Shown here: one piece after another, positions 42,529 to 49,075 of the stretch | Position numbering within the stretch: position 1 is the first letter of the stretch | How the letters are laid out: each line of letters opens with the position of its first letter | DNA from: Hungatella sp. | Lineage (GTDB): Bacteria; Bacillota; Clostridia; Lachnospirales; Lachnospiraceae | Direction: 5' to 3' | Assembly (NCBI GenBank): GCA_022796015.1 | Contig: JAAWHU010000015.1 | Span: 1-49,075 of the forward strand | Length of the DNA: 49,075 nt | Notes under the pieces: model-generated | Told to the model about the DNA's origin: nothing | Database searches by the model: none | What the model saw: only the letters and a program-made list of their open reading frames with translations | Position numbers and translations under genes: made by a program

Positions 42529-43791
42529 ATGGCATTAAAGAAAAAGCCGGTAACCGGCATGAAAGATATTCTGCCCCAGGAGATGCAGATCCGCAGCTAT
42601 GTGATGAGCCAGATCCAGGAGACCTACCGGGCATTCGGCTTCTCTCAGATCGAGACTCCCTGTGTGGAGCACATCGAGAATCTCACCAGCAAGCAGGGCG
42701 GGGACAACGAGAAGCTCATATTCAAGATCTTAAAGAGAGGCGAAAAGCTGAACTTAGAGACAGCCCAGTCGGAAACAGACTTAGTAGACGGAGGCCTTCG
42801 CTACGATCTGACGCTGCCCCTTGCAAGATACTACGCTAACAATGCAGCCCAGCTTCCAGCGCCCTTTAAGGCCCTGCAGATGGGAAGTGTCTGGAGGGCG
42901 GACCGTCCCCAGAAAGGGCGTTTCCGCCAGTTTGTCCAGTGCGACATTGACATATTAGGAGACGCCACTTCCCTTGCAGAGATCGAGCTGATCTTGGCCA
43001 CCACCACTGCCCTGGGAAAGATCTGTCCCAACAATTCCTTTACGGTCCGCGTCAATGACAGGGGAATCTTAAGAGGTATGGCCGCTTACTGCGGATTTCC
43101 GGAAGAGTCCTATGACCAGGTGTTCATTATCCTTGACAAGATGGACAAGATAGGCCTGGAGGGCGTGAAGGCAGAGCTTCTGGAAGCAGGATACGGGGAG
43201 GATCAGGTGGACAAGTATCTAGGCCTGTTTGCCGAAGCCGCCAAGGATTCCGACGGTGTGAGAACCCTTGGAGAGCGATTGAAAGACGCTATGCCCCAGT
43301 CCGTGGCAGAAGGTCTGGCCCACATTATGGACACGGTGAAGGATGTGGCTGTGGCGGAATTTAACATTGAATTTGACCCCACTCTGGTCAGAGGAATGTC
43401 CTACTATACAGGGACGATTTTCGAGGTGGCCATGGAAGGCTTTGGGGGCTCCGTGGCAGGCGGAGGACGGTATGACAAGATGATCGGCAAGTTTACGGGC
43501 ATGGAGACTCCGGCCTGCGGCTTTTCTATCGGATTTGAGAGGATCGTCACCATCCTTCTGGATCAGAATTTCCAGGTTCCCACAAAAGGAACCAAGATGG
43601 CATATCTCTTTGAAAAGGGGCTGGACAGCAGGCGCCTGGGAGAGGTGATTAACGAAGCCATGAGAGAGAGGGCTAAGGGGACTCAGGTTCTGGTAGCTCA
43701 GATGAATAAGAACAAGAAGTTCCAGAAGGAGCAGCTTACCAAGGACGGATACACGGAGATCCGAGAATTTTATAAAGAAGCCTTGAAGTGA
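42529..43791 (+). CDS. hisS: Histidyl-tRNA synthetase
   Basis: A 420-aa class II synthetase. Motif 1 region GMKDILPQE, motif 2 GSVWRADRPQKGRFRQF and the histidine-specific LVRGMSYYTGTIFEV and GGGRYD are present, with motif 3 in CGFSIGFERI. The C-terminal anticodon-binding domain starts near residue 330. I start it at 42529 (MALKKKPV) behind AGGAG; the open frame runs upstream through the promoter. aspS follows after 32 nt in the same operon. Confidence 0.97.
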   Translation: MALKKKPVTGMKDILPQEMQIRSYVMSQIQETYRAFGFSQIETPCVEHIENLTSKQGGDNEKLIFKILKRGEKLNLETAQSETDLVDGGLRYDLTLPLARYYANNAAQLPAPFKALQMGSVWRADRPQKGRFRQFVQCDIDILGDATSLAEIELILATTTALGKICPNNSFTVRVNDRGILRGMAAYCGFPEESYDQVFIILDKMDKIGLEGVKAELLEAGYGEDQVDKYLGLFAEAAKDSDGVRTLGERLKDAMPQSVAEGLAHIMDTVKDVAVAEFNIEFDPTLVRGMSYYTGTIFEVAMEGFGGSVAGGGRYDKMIGKFTGMETPACGFSIGFERIVTILLDQNFQVPTKGTKMAYLFEKGLDSRRLGEVINEAMRERAKGTQVLVAQMNKNKKFQKEQLTKDGYTEIREFYKEALK

Positions 43792-43823
43792 TGGCAGCAG
43801 CATGAAAGGGAATGGAGGAAACT

Positions 43824-45614
43824 ATGGCAGAATCAATGATGGGACTGAAAAGATCCCACAGGTGTGCGGAGCTTGGAACAGCCAATGCAGGTGAGAAGGT
43901 CACCGTTATGGGCTGGGTGCAGAAAAGCAGAAACAAAGGCGGTATTATTTTTGTGGATCTCAGGGACCGGACCGGTATCCTGCAGATTATTTTTGAGGAA
44001 AGCGACTGCGGCAGGGAGAGCTTTGCCAAGGCAGAGAAATTAAGAAGCGAGTTCGTGATTGCCGTTACGGGCAGGGTGGAAACAAGATCCGGCGGCGTCA
44101 ATGAGAATCTGGCCACAGGCGCCATTGAGGTGAGGGCTGAAAGCCTTCGGATTCTCTCCGAATCCGAGACTCCGCCGTTCCCCATTGAGGAGAATTCCAG
44201 AACTAAGGAAGAACTGCGTCTAAAATACCGTTTCCTGGATTTGAGACGGCCTGACATTCAGAAAAACATGATGTTCAGAAGCCGCATTGCAGTTCTTACC
44301 AGACAATTTTTGGCGGAAGAGGGATTCCTGGAGATCGAGACCCCCACTCTCATTAAGAGTACGCCGGAGGGGGCAAGAGACTATCTGGTTCCCAGCCGTG
44401 TTCATCCAGGGTCTTTCTATGCCCTTCCCCAGTCACCCCAGCTGTTTAAGCAGCTCCTTATGTGCTCCGGCTATGACCGGTATTTCCAGCTGGCTAGATG
44501 CTATCGTGACGAGGATCTGCGGGCTGACAGACAGCCGGAGTTTACCCAGATTGACATGGAGCTCTCCTTTGTGGACGTAGATGATGTGATTGATGTCAAT
44601 GAGCGGCTCATGCATAAGCTGTTTAAGGAATTGCTGAACATAGACCTTCCCCTTCCCTTCCCAAGAATGACCTGGCAGGAGGCCATGGATCGTTTTGGTT
44701 CTGACAAGCCTGATCTGCGCTTTGGGATGGAGTTAAAGAATGTATCAGACGTTGTAGGAAACTGCGAATTTGCAGTGTTTAAAAATGCCCTGGGCCAGGG
44801 CGGCAGCGTCCGGGGAATCAACGCCAAGGGGCAGGGTACAATGCCCAGGAAAAAGATCGATGCCCTGGTGGAGTTTGCCAAGGATTTCGGCGCCAAGGGT
44901 CTTGCATACCTGGCCGTTCAGGAGGATGGCACCTACAAGTCTTCCTTTGCCAAATTCATGACAGAGGAAGAACTTCACAGTCTGGTAAAGGCTATGGATG
45001 GACAGCCGGGAGACCTTCTTCTCTTTGCCGCAGACAAGGACAAAGTAGTGTGGGATGTTCTGGGCAATCTCCGTTTGGAGCTGGCAAGACAGCAGGAACT
45101 TCTGAAAAAAGACGAGTTTAAATTCCTGTGGGTAACGGAGTTCCCCCTTCTTGAGTACTCCGAGGAACAGGAACGCTTCGTGGCCATGCATCATCCCTTT
45201 ACCATGCCTATGGAGGAAGACTGGTCAAAGATTGACTCGGATCCGGGAGCAGTGCGGGCCAAAGCTTACGATATCGTTCTCAACGGCACGGAGTTAGGCG
45301 GCGGTTCTGTGAGAATCCATCAGTCGGATATTCAGTCCAAGATGTTTGAGGTTTTAGGCTTCACAAAGGAGCAGGCCCAGGAGCAGTTCGGTTTCCTTCT
45401 GGATGCTTTCAAATTCGGTGTTCCGCCTCACGCAGGTCTGGCCTACGGCTTTGACCGTGTGGCCATGCTCATGGTAGGAGCCGATAACATCCGCGACGTC
45501 ATCGCATTCCCCAAGGTGAAGGATGCATCCTGTCTCATGACAGAAGCACCGGCGCCGGTGGATCAAAAACAGCTGGAAGAGCTTGGAATTGAGGTTTCCG
45601 AGAAAGGAGAATAA
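43824..45614 (+). CDS. aspS: Aspartyl-tRNA synthetase, bacterial type
   Basis: A 596-aa class II synthetase with the full bacterial plan: OB-fold (about 20-105), catalytic core with motif 2 RDEDLRADRQPEFTQID, the bacterial insertion domain (about 280-420) and motif 3 in AGLAYGFDRVAM. It starts at 43824, behind GGAGG, rather than at the in-frame ATG at 43812. The genome thus has two AspRS genes; this one probably serves tRNA(Asp). rpiB-like follows after 3 nt. Confidence 0.97.
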   Translation: MAESMMGLKRSHRCAELGTANAGEKVTVMGWVQKSRNKGGIIFVDLRDRTGILQIIFEESDCGRESFAKAEKLRSEFVIAVTGRVETRSGGVNENLATGAIEVRAESLRILSESETPPFPIEENSRTKEELRLKYRFLDLRRPDIQKNMMFRSRIAVLTRQFLAEEGFLEIETPTLIKSTPEGARDYLVPSRVHPGSFYALPQSPQLFKQLLMCSGYDRYFQLARCYRDEDLRADRQPEFTQIDMELSFVDVDDVIDVNERLMHKLFKELLNIDLPLPFPRMTWQEAMDRFGSDKPDLRFGMELKNVSDVVGNCEFAVFKNALGQGGSVRGINAKGQGTMPRKKIDALVEFAKDFGAKGLAYLAVQEDGTYKSSFAKFMTEEELHSLVKAMDGQPGDLLLFAADKDKVVWDVLGNLRLELARQQELLKKDEFKFLWVTEFPLLEYSEEQERFVAMHHPFTMPMEEDWSKIDSDPGAVRAKAYDIVLNGTELGGGSVRIHQSDIQSKMFEVLGFTKEQAQEQFGFLLDAFKFGVPPHAGLAYGFDRVAMLMVGADNIRDVIAFPKVKDASCLMTEAPAPVDQKQLEELGIEVSEKGE

Positions 45615-45617
45615 ACT

Positions 45618-46256
45618 ATGAAAATTGCATTAATCAATGAGAACAGCCAGGCGGCAAAGAACGGCATGATCTGTGAAAATCTGAAGAAGATCGTGGAACC
45701 CATGGGCCATACGGTGTATAATTACGGCATGTACACGGCTGAGGATGAGACCCAGCTTACCTATGTAATGTGCGGTCTTCTCTCCGCTATTCTGCTGAAC
45801 TCCAAGGCAGCAGATTACGTGGTTACCGGATGCGGCACCGGCGAAGGAGCCATGCTGGCATGCAACGCATTTCCGGGAGTACTGTGCGGACATATTGTGG
45901 ATGCAGAAGATGGATACATGTTTGCGCAGATTAATGATGGCAATGCCGTGGCTCTTCCCTTTGCCAAAGGATTCGGATGGGGAGCCGAGCTGAGACTGCA
46001 GTACATTTTTGAGAAATTGTTCGGCTGCGAGAGCGGCGGCGGATATCCCAAGGAGAGAGTGGTTCCGGAGCAGAGAAATAAAAAGATTCTGGATGGCGTG
46101 AAGGAGATCACCCACAGGGATATGATGACTATTTTAAAAGAGATAGACCAGGACTTCTTAAAGACTGCCATAAGCGGGGAGAAGTTTAAAGAGTATTTCT
46201 TTGCCAACTGCCAGGTACCGGAGATTGCAGAGTATCTGAAGGGCGTGCTGGAATAA
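45618..46256 (+). CDS. RpiB/LacAB family sugar-phosphate isomerase
   Basis: A 212-aa protein of the ribose-5-phosphate isomerase B/galactose-6-phosphate isomerase fold. The catalytic cysteine is C72 in VVTGCGTGEGAML. It is longer than canonical RpiB (about 150 aa) by a C-terminal extension of some 60 residues, so the exact substrate is uncertain. It lies 3 nt after aspS, with its ribosome binding site inside that gene, and is followed by a strong terminator. Confidence 0.85.
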   Translation: MKIALINENSQAAKNGMICENLKKIVEPMGHTVYNYGMYTAEDETQLTYVMCGLLSAILLNSKAADYVVTGCGTGEGAMLACNAFPGVLCGHIVDAEDGYMFAQINDGNAVALPFAKGFGWGAELRLQYIFEKLFGCESGGGYPKERVVPEQRNKKILDGVKEITHRDMMTILKEIDQDFLKTAISGEKFKEYFFANCQVPEIAEYLKGVLE

Positions 46257-46293
46257 AAACGGGAAATCGAGCCCAATTAATAGAAAAATACAG

Positions 46294-46332
46294 TTCCCCC
46301 TCTGCCGCAGAAATGCGATGGAGGGGGATTTT
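46294..46332 (+). terminator. Intrinsic terminator after the isomerase gene
   Basis: TTCCCCCTC (46294-46302) pairs with GAGGGGGA (46321-46328) around an inner CCGC/GCG element, and TTTT follows. It ends the hisS-aspS operon. Confidence 0.75.
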
Positions 46333-46382
46333 CATATGGGCGTCCGTTTTAAATTGCCTGGGGCGCTGGGACTGCTTCTAAC

Positions 46383-46474
46383 TGTGAAATCTCTGTGAAA
46401 ATATAGAAATGTGAATAAGAATCTGCTAGAATAGCCTTACTATATTGTATTTCATTTCATTGATCAAAATGAAA
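46383..46474 (+). promoter_or_regulatory. Regulatory region of the second two-component system
   Basis: TGTGAAA occurs at 46383 and 46394, an 11-bp spacing typical of OmpR/PhoB-type sites, with a related TGTGAAT at 46410. Downstream, TTTCATT (46455-46461) and AATGAAA (46468-46474) form an inverted repeat just before the gene. Autoregulation is plausible. Confidence 0.4.
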
Positions 46475-46487
46475 AGGGGGTTTTACC

Positions 46488-47165
46488 ATGGATGCATTAA
46501 AGGTGCTGGTGGTGGATGACGAGGCCAGAATGAGAAAACTGGTAAAAGATTTCCTGACAATAAAAGGGTTTCAGGTTATAGAAGCGGCAGATGGGGAGGA
46601 GGCCGTAGATCTGTTTTTTGCCCAGAAGGATATTGCCCTGATGATTCTGGACGTAATGATGCCCAAGATGGACGGCTGGACTGTGTGCAGGACCATCCGA
46701 CAGTATTCCCAGGTCCCCATTATCATGCTGACGGCCCGTGGAGAGGAGCGGGATGAGCTTCAGGGCTTTGATATAGGAGCCGACGAGTATATTTCCAAGC
46801 CCTTCAGTCCTAAGATTCTGGTGGCCAGAGTGGAGGCCATTCTCAGACGGAGCCACGGATCCGCCGGTGATTCGATCAACGTAGGCGGAATAGAGATCAA
46901 CAAAGCCGCCCACCAGGTGACCATCGATGGAAGTCCGGTGGATTTAAGCTTCAAGGAGTTTGAACTGCTGTCTTATTTTGTGGAGAATCAGGGAATCGCC
47001 CTGTCACGAGAAAAGATTCTCAACAATGTGTGGAACTATGATTATTTCGGCGATGCCAGAACCATTGACACCCATGTGAAAAAGCTGCGCAGCAAGCTGG
47101 GGGATAAGGGAGACTGTATCAAGACTATCTGGGGGATGGGGTACAAGTTTGAGGTGACAGGGTAA
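46488..47165 (+). CDS. OmpR-family response regulator
   Basis: A 225-aa regulator. The receiver holds the acidic pocket D10-D11, the phosphorylation site D55 (LMILDVMMPKMDG) and K in DEYISKPFSP. The C-terminal winged helix (about 130-225) has LSFKEFELLSYF and TIDTHVKKLRSKLG, ending IWGMGYKFEV. It starts behind AGGGGG and is followed by its kinase after 14 nt. The direct repeats upstream could be its own binding sites. Confidence 0.95.
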   Translation: MDALKVLVVDDEARMRKLVKDFLTIKGFQVIEAADGEEAVDLFFAQKDIALMILDVMMPKMDGWTVCRTIRQYSQVPIIMLTARGEERDELQGFDIGADEYISKPFSPKILVARVEAILRRSHGSAGDSINVGGIEINKAAHQVTIDGSPVDLSFKEFELLSYFVENQGIALSREKILNNVWNYDYFGDARTIDTHVKKLRSKLGDKGDCIKTIWGMGYKFEVTG

Positions 47166-47179
47166 TTGAGGTGAAGGTT

Positions 47180-48703
47180 ATGAAACAATCCATATTAGTT
47201 CGTTTTACCGTGATCTTTATTGGTCTTATGGCTGCTATTCTTTTAGGGATCTGGGGGGCCAACAACTGGATGCTGGAGGGGTACTATGTGAACCAGAAGA
47301 TTGATGCCCTGGAGCTGGCTTACTCCAAGCTGAATGAGCTGGTTATGGAGAAGCGGGAGGTCGGGGAAAGCCTTGGCGAGGAGTTTACCAACGGCATCAA
47401 CGGTCAGGAACAGACGGAGATCATCGAACTGCTGAGAAGTCTTAACGACCAGTACAATATTACCATACTGATTGTGGACAGTTTTACCAGTCAGCCCATT
47501 GCCGCCTCCACAAGGGATATTAAATTTATGCTGGACCGGGCATTTCAGTACATGCTTGGCCACAATAATCCAAGAACCGAGATTATTATGGAGGGGGACA
47601 GCTACACCATTCAGAAATCATTTGACATACGCTCCAAGTCCTTTTACCTGGAGAGCTGGGGATATTATTCGGATAACAGGACCATCTTTATTATGTCTAT
47701 CCCTTTAGCCAGTATCAGGGAGAGCGTACAGCTGTCCAATCGTTTCCTGATCTACGTGGGGATTGCAGCCATGGCTTTGGGCAGCGTTATTATGTATTTT
47801 ACCATGAAGAGAGTCACTTCCCCGATTCTCCGCTTATCGGAGATCTCGGAGCGCATGTCTCATCTGGATTTTGAGGCCAAATACCAGGGGAATTCCCAGG
47901 ATGAGATCGGCATTCTGGGCAACAGCATGAACGCACTTTCCGACAAGCTGAAGGAGACCATCGGAGAACTGAAATCCGCCAACAATGAACTTTTGAGAGA
48001 TATAGAGGAAAAGAACCAGATTGACGAGATGCGGCAGGAATTTATTGCTAATGTATCCCACGAACTGAAAACTCCCATCGCCCTTATCCAAGGGTACGCA
48101 GAAGGGCTGACGGAGGGCATGGCTGAGGAGAAAGAAAGCCGGGACTATTACTGTGAGGTGATTATGGACGAGGCCAATAAGATGAACAAGATGGTACGTC
48201 AGCTTCTGACTCTGAACGCCTTGGAATCCGGCAACGACCAGGCATCCATGGAGCGGTTCGATCTTGTGGATCTGATCAAGGGAGTTCTGGTTTCCACCAA
48301 AATCCTCATAGAGCAGAAGGAGGCGGTGATCCTCTTTTCCGGTGATCACCCTGTCTATGTGTGGGCTGACGAGTTTAAGATCGAGGAGGTAATAACTAAC
48401 TATGTGAGCAATGCTTTAAATCACCTGTCAGGGGAGAAGCGGATTGAGATCACTATTGAGGAGATGGAGGAGACGGTCAAGGTGAATGTGAAGAACACCG
48501 GTGATCCCATTCCGGTCCAGGATCTGCCCAATATCTGGACAAAGTTTTACAAGGTGGATAAAGCCCGGACCAGAGCCTACGGAGGCAGCGGTATCGGCCT
48601 GTCCATTGTAAAGGCGGTTATGGATTCCCACCATAAAGAGTGCGGAGTGGAAAATGAGAAGGATGGGGTGAAGTTTTGGTTTACCCTGGATTCTAAAGCA
48701 TAG
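47180..48703 (+). CDS. Sensor histidine kinase with HAMP domain
   Basis: A 507-aa membrane kinase. TM1 lies near 9-28, an extracellular sensor domain near 30-185, TM2 near 188-207, then a HAMP domain (TSPILRLSEISERMS). The phospho-acceptor is H294 in ANVSHELKTPIALI. The ATPase domain carries NYVSNALNH (N box), the F-box region IWTKFYKVDKAR and GSGIGLSIVK (G2). I chose the ATG at 47180, 5 nt behind GAGGTGA, over the GTG at 47171. The stimulus is unknown; the gene pair stands alone between the hisS-aspS operon and the downstream leader. Confidence 0.95.
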   Translation: MKQSILVRFTVIFIGLMAAILLGIWGANNWMLEGYYVNQKIDALELAYSKLNELVMEKREVGESLGEEFTNGINGQEQTEIIELLRSLNDQYNITILIVDSFTSQPIAASTRDIKFMLDRAFQYMLGHNNPRTEIIMEGDSYTIQKSFDIRSKSFYLESWGYYSDNRTIFIMSIPLASIRESVQLSNRFLIYVGIAAMALGSVIMYFTMKRVTSPILRLSEISERMSHLDFEAKYQGNSQDEIGILGNSMNALSDKLKETIGELKSANNELLRDIEEKNQIDEMRQEFIANVSHELKTPIALIQGYAEGLTEGMAEEKESRDYYCEVIMDEANKMNKMVRQLLTLNALESGNDQASMERFDLVDLIKGVLVSTKILIEQKEAVILFSGDHPVYVWADEFKIEEVITNYVSNALNHLSGEKRIEITIEEMEETVKVNVKNTGDPIPVQDLPNIWTKFYKVDKARTRAYGGSGIGLSIVKAVMDSHHKECGVENEKDGVKFWFTLDSKA

Positions 48704-48709
48704 AGAAGA

Positions 48710-48743
48710 GGACTGGCGCAGAGCGTGCGGCAGTCCTTTTTTT
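48710..48743 (+). terminator. Intrinsic terminator after the kinase gene
   Basis: GGACTG (48710-48715) pairs with CAGTCC (48731-48736), with an inner CGCA/TGCG stem, then seven T. Strong. Confidence 0.9.
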
Positions 48744-48902
48744 GAGCCTTACAGGCAGGAAGGCACTGCGGTGGAGAATTCAGGATACTTTTTCAATTTC
48801 ATAGGAACGTGCTCCTTCAGTCTGGAATTTTTCTCATAGGACAATGAGAACTAGGAATTTTACAAAGATAATAGAAAAAAATAAAAAAATTTGAAAAAGT
48901 AG

Positions 48903-48931
48903 TTGACAAGAGGAAATAGATGTGGTAATCT
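48903..48931 (+). promoter_or_regulatory. Strong promoter with AT-rich upstream element
   Basis: TTGACA (48903-48908), 17-nt spacer, TAATCT (48926-48931) with an extended -10 TGG. The 60 bases before it are extremely A-rich, like an UP element. The stretch 48744-48902 shows no gene. Confidence 0.75.
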
Positions 48932-48937
48932 ATCAAA

Positions 48938-49075
48938 GCTGTCGCTGAGACAAGGCAGCAGACGAACCTTGAAAATCAAAGATTGAACAGTATGTAAGAC
49001 CCTGAAAATTCAAGAAAAAGAGGCCGGATTTGAGAGGCCTAGGATTTGAGAAAATTCAGAACGATTACGAGAGTA
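48938..49075 (+). other. Untranslated leader, probably of an rRNA operon (runs off window)
   Basis: About 138 nt with no usable reading frame. It contains CCTTGAAAAT and repeated GAAAATTCA-like stretches that I associate with Clostridia rRNA leaders, and it ends ...ACGAGAGTA, close to how pre-16S reaches the mature AGAGTTTGATC start. The last base differs from that consensus, so the 16S start is not seen and the call remains inference. Confidence 0.45.

Noticed and set aside
1..49075. CRISPR arrays, insertion sequences and tRNA genes
   Set aside because: No regularly spaced repeats, transposase frames or cloverleaf-forming sequences were recognised on either strand by reading.

Overview
The window reads as chromosomal DNA of an anaerobic Firmicute of the class Clostridia, most likely Lachnospiraceae (Clostridium cluster XIVa). 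This is inferred from the gene content and order: serC-serA-DUF1015, rubrerythrin, an archaeal-type AspRS with GatCAB behind a T-box, and relA-MBL-hemZ near hisS-aspS. Strong AGGAGG ribosome binding sites and moderate GC in the core genes agree with this. No phage, insertion sequence, CRISPR array or tRNA gene was recognised.

Layout. 1-4563: amino-acid biosynthesis (3' part of acetolactate synthase, serC, serA, a DUF1015 protein). 4517-9345: a secreted choline-binding-type protein, a PadR/DUF1700 envelope module, mntP, and rubrerythrin coupled to a CCG-domain protein. 9377-20298: a T-box leader followed by aspS2-gatC-gatA-gatB, an aspartate-aminotransferase-like gene, gtrA, yfhO and argH, all on one strand with tight spacing. 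20264-30329: a two-component system divergent from an unusual cluster: a propeller-fused solute-binding lipoprotein, two MalF/MalG-type permeases, a long coiled-coil HlyD/MacA-like adaptor, a stand-alone MacB-periplasmic-core-like protein, then a MATE exporter. 30346-36029: SEC-C methionine aminopeptidase, a pair of 40-bp palindromic repeats, relA/spoT, an MBL hydrolase and hemZ. 36030-42528: an AT-richer accessory island with a Panacea-type toxin-antitoxin candidate and a BlaI/BlaR1 pair sharing operators with a large tandem-duplicated lipoprotein. 42529-46256: hisS, bacterial-type aspS and an RpiB-like isomerase. 46488-48703: a second two-component system. 48744-49075: a strong promoter and an untranslated leader that looks like the start of an rRNA operon.

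How the genes work together. AspS2 and GatCAB make Asn-tRNA(Asn) and Gln-tRNA(Gln) by transamidation. Their T-box carries the tetranucleotide GAAC, which offers overlapping Glu (GAA) and Asn (AAC) codons to two tRNAs. The most system-like novelties are (i) the MalFG/MacA-like/MacB-core hybrid with its divergent two-component system and no ATPase gene, and (ii) the BlaR1-BlaI circuit that appears to control a lipoprotein of unknown function rather than a beta-lactamase. Both are inferences from gene order, motifs and matching operators, not demonstrated functions.
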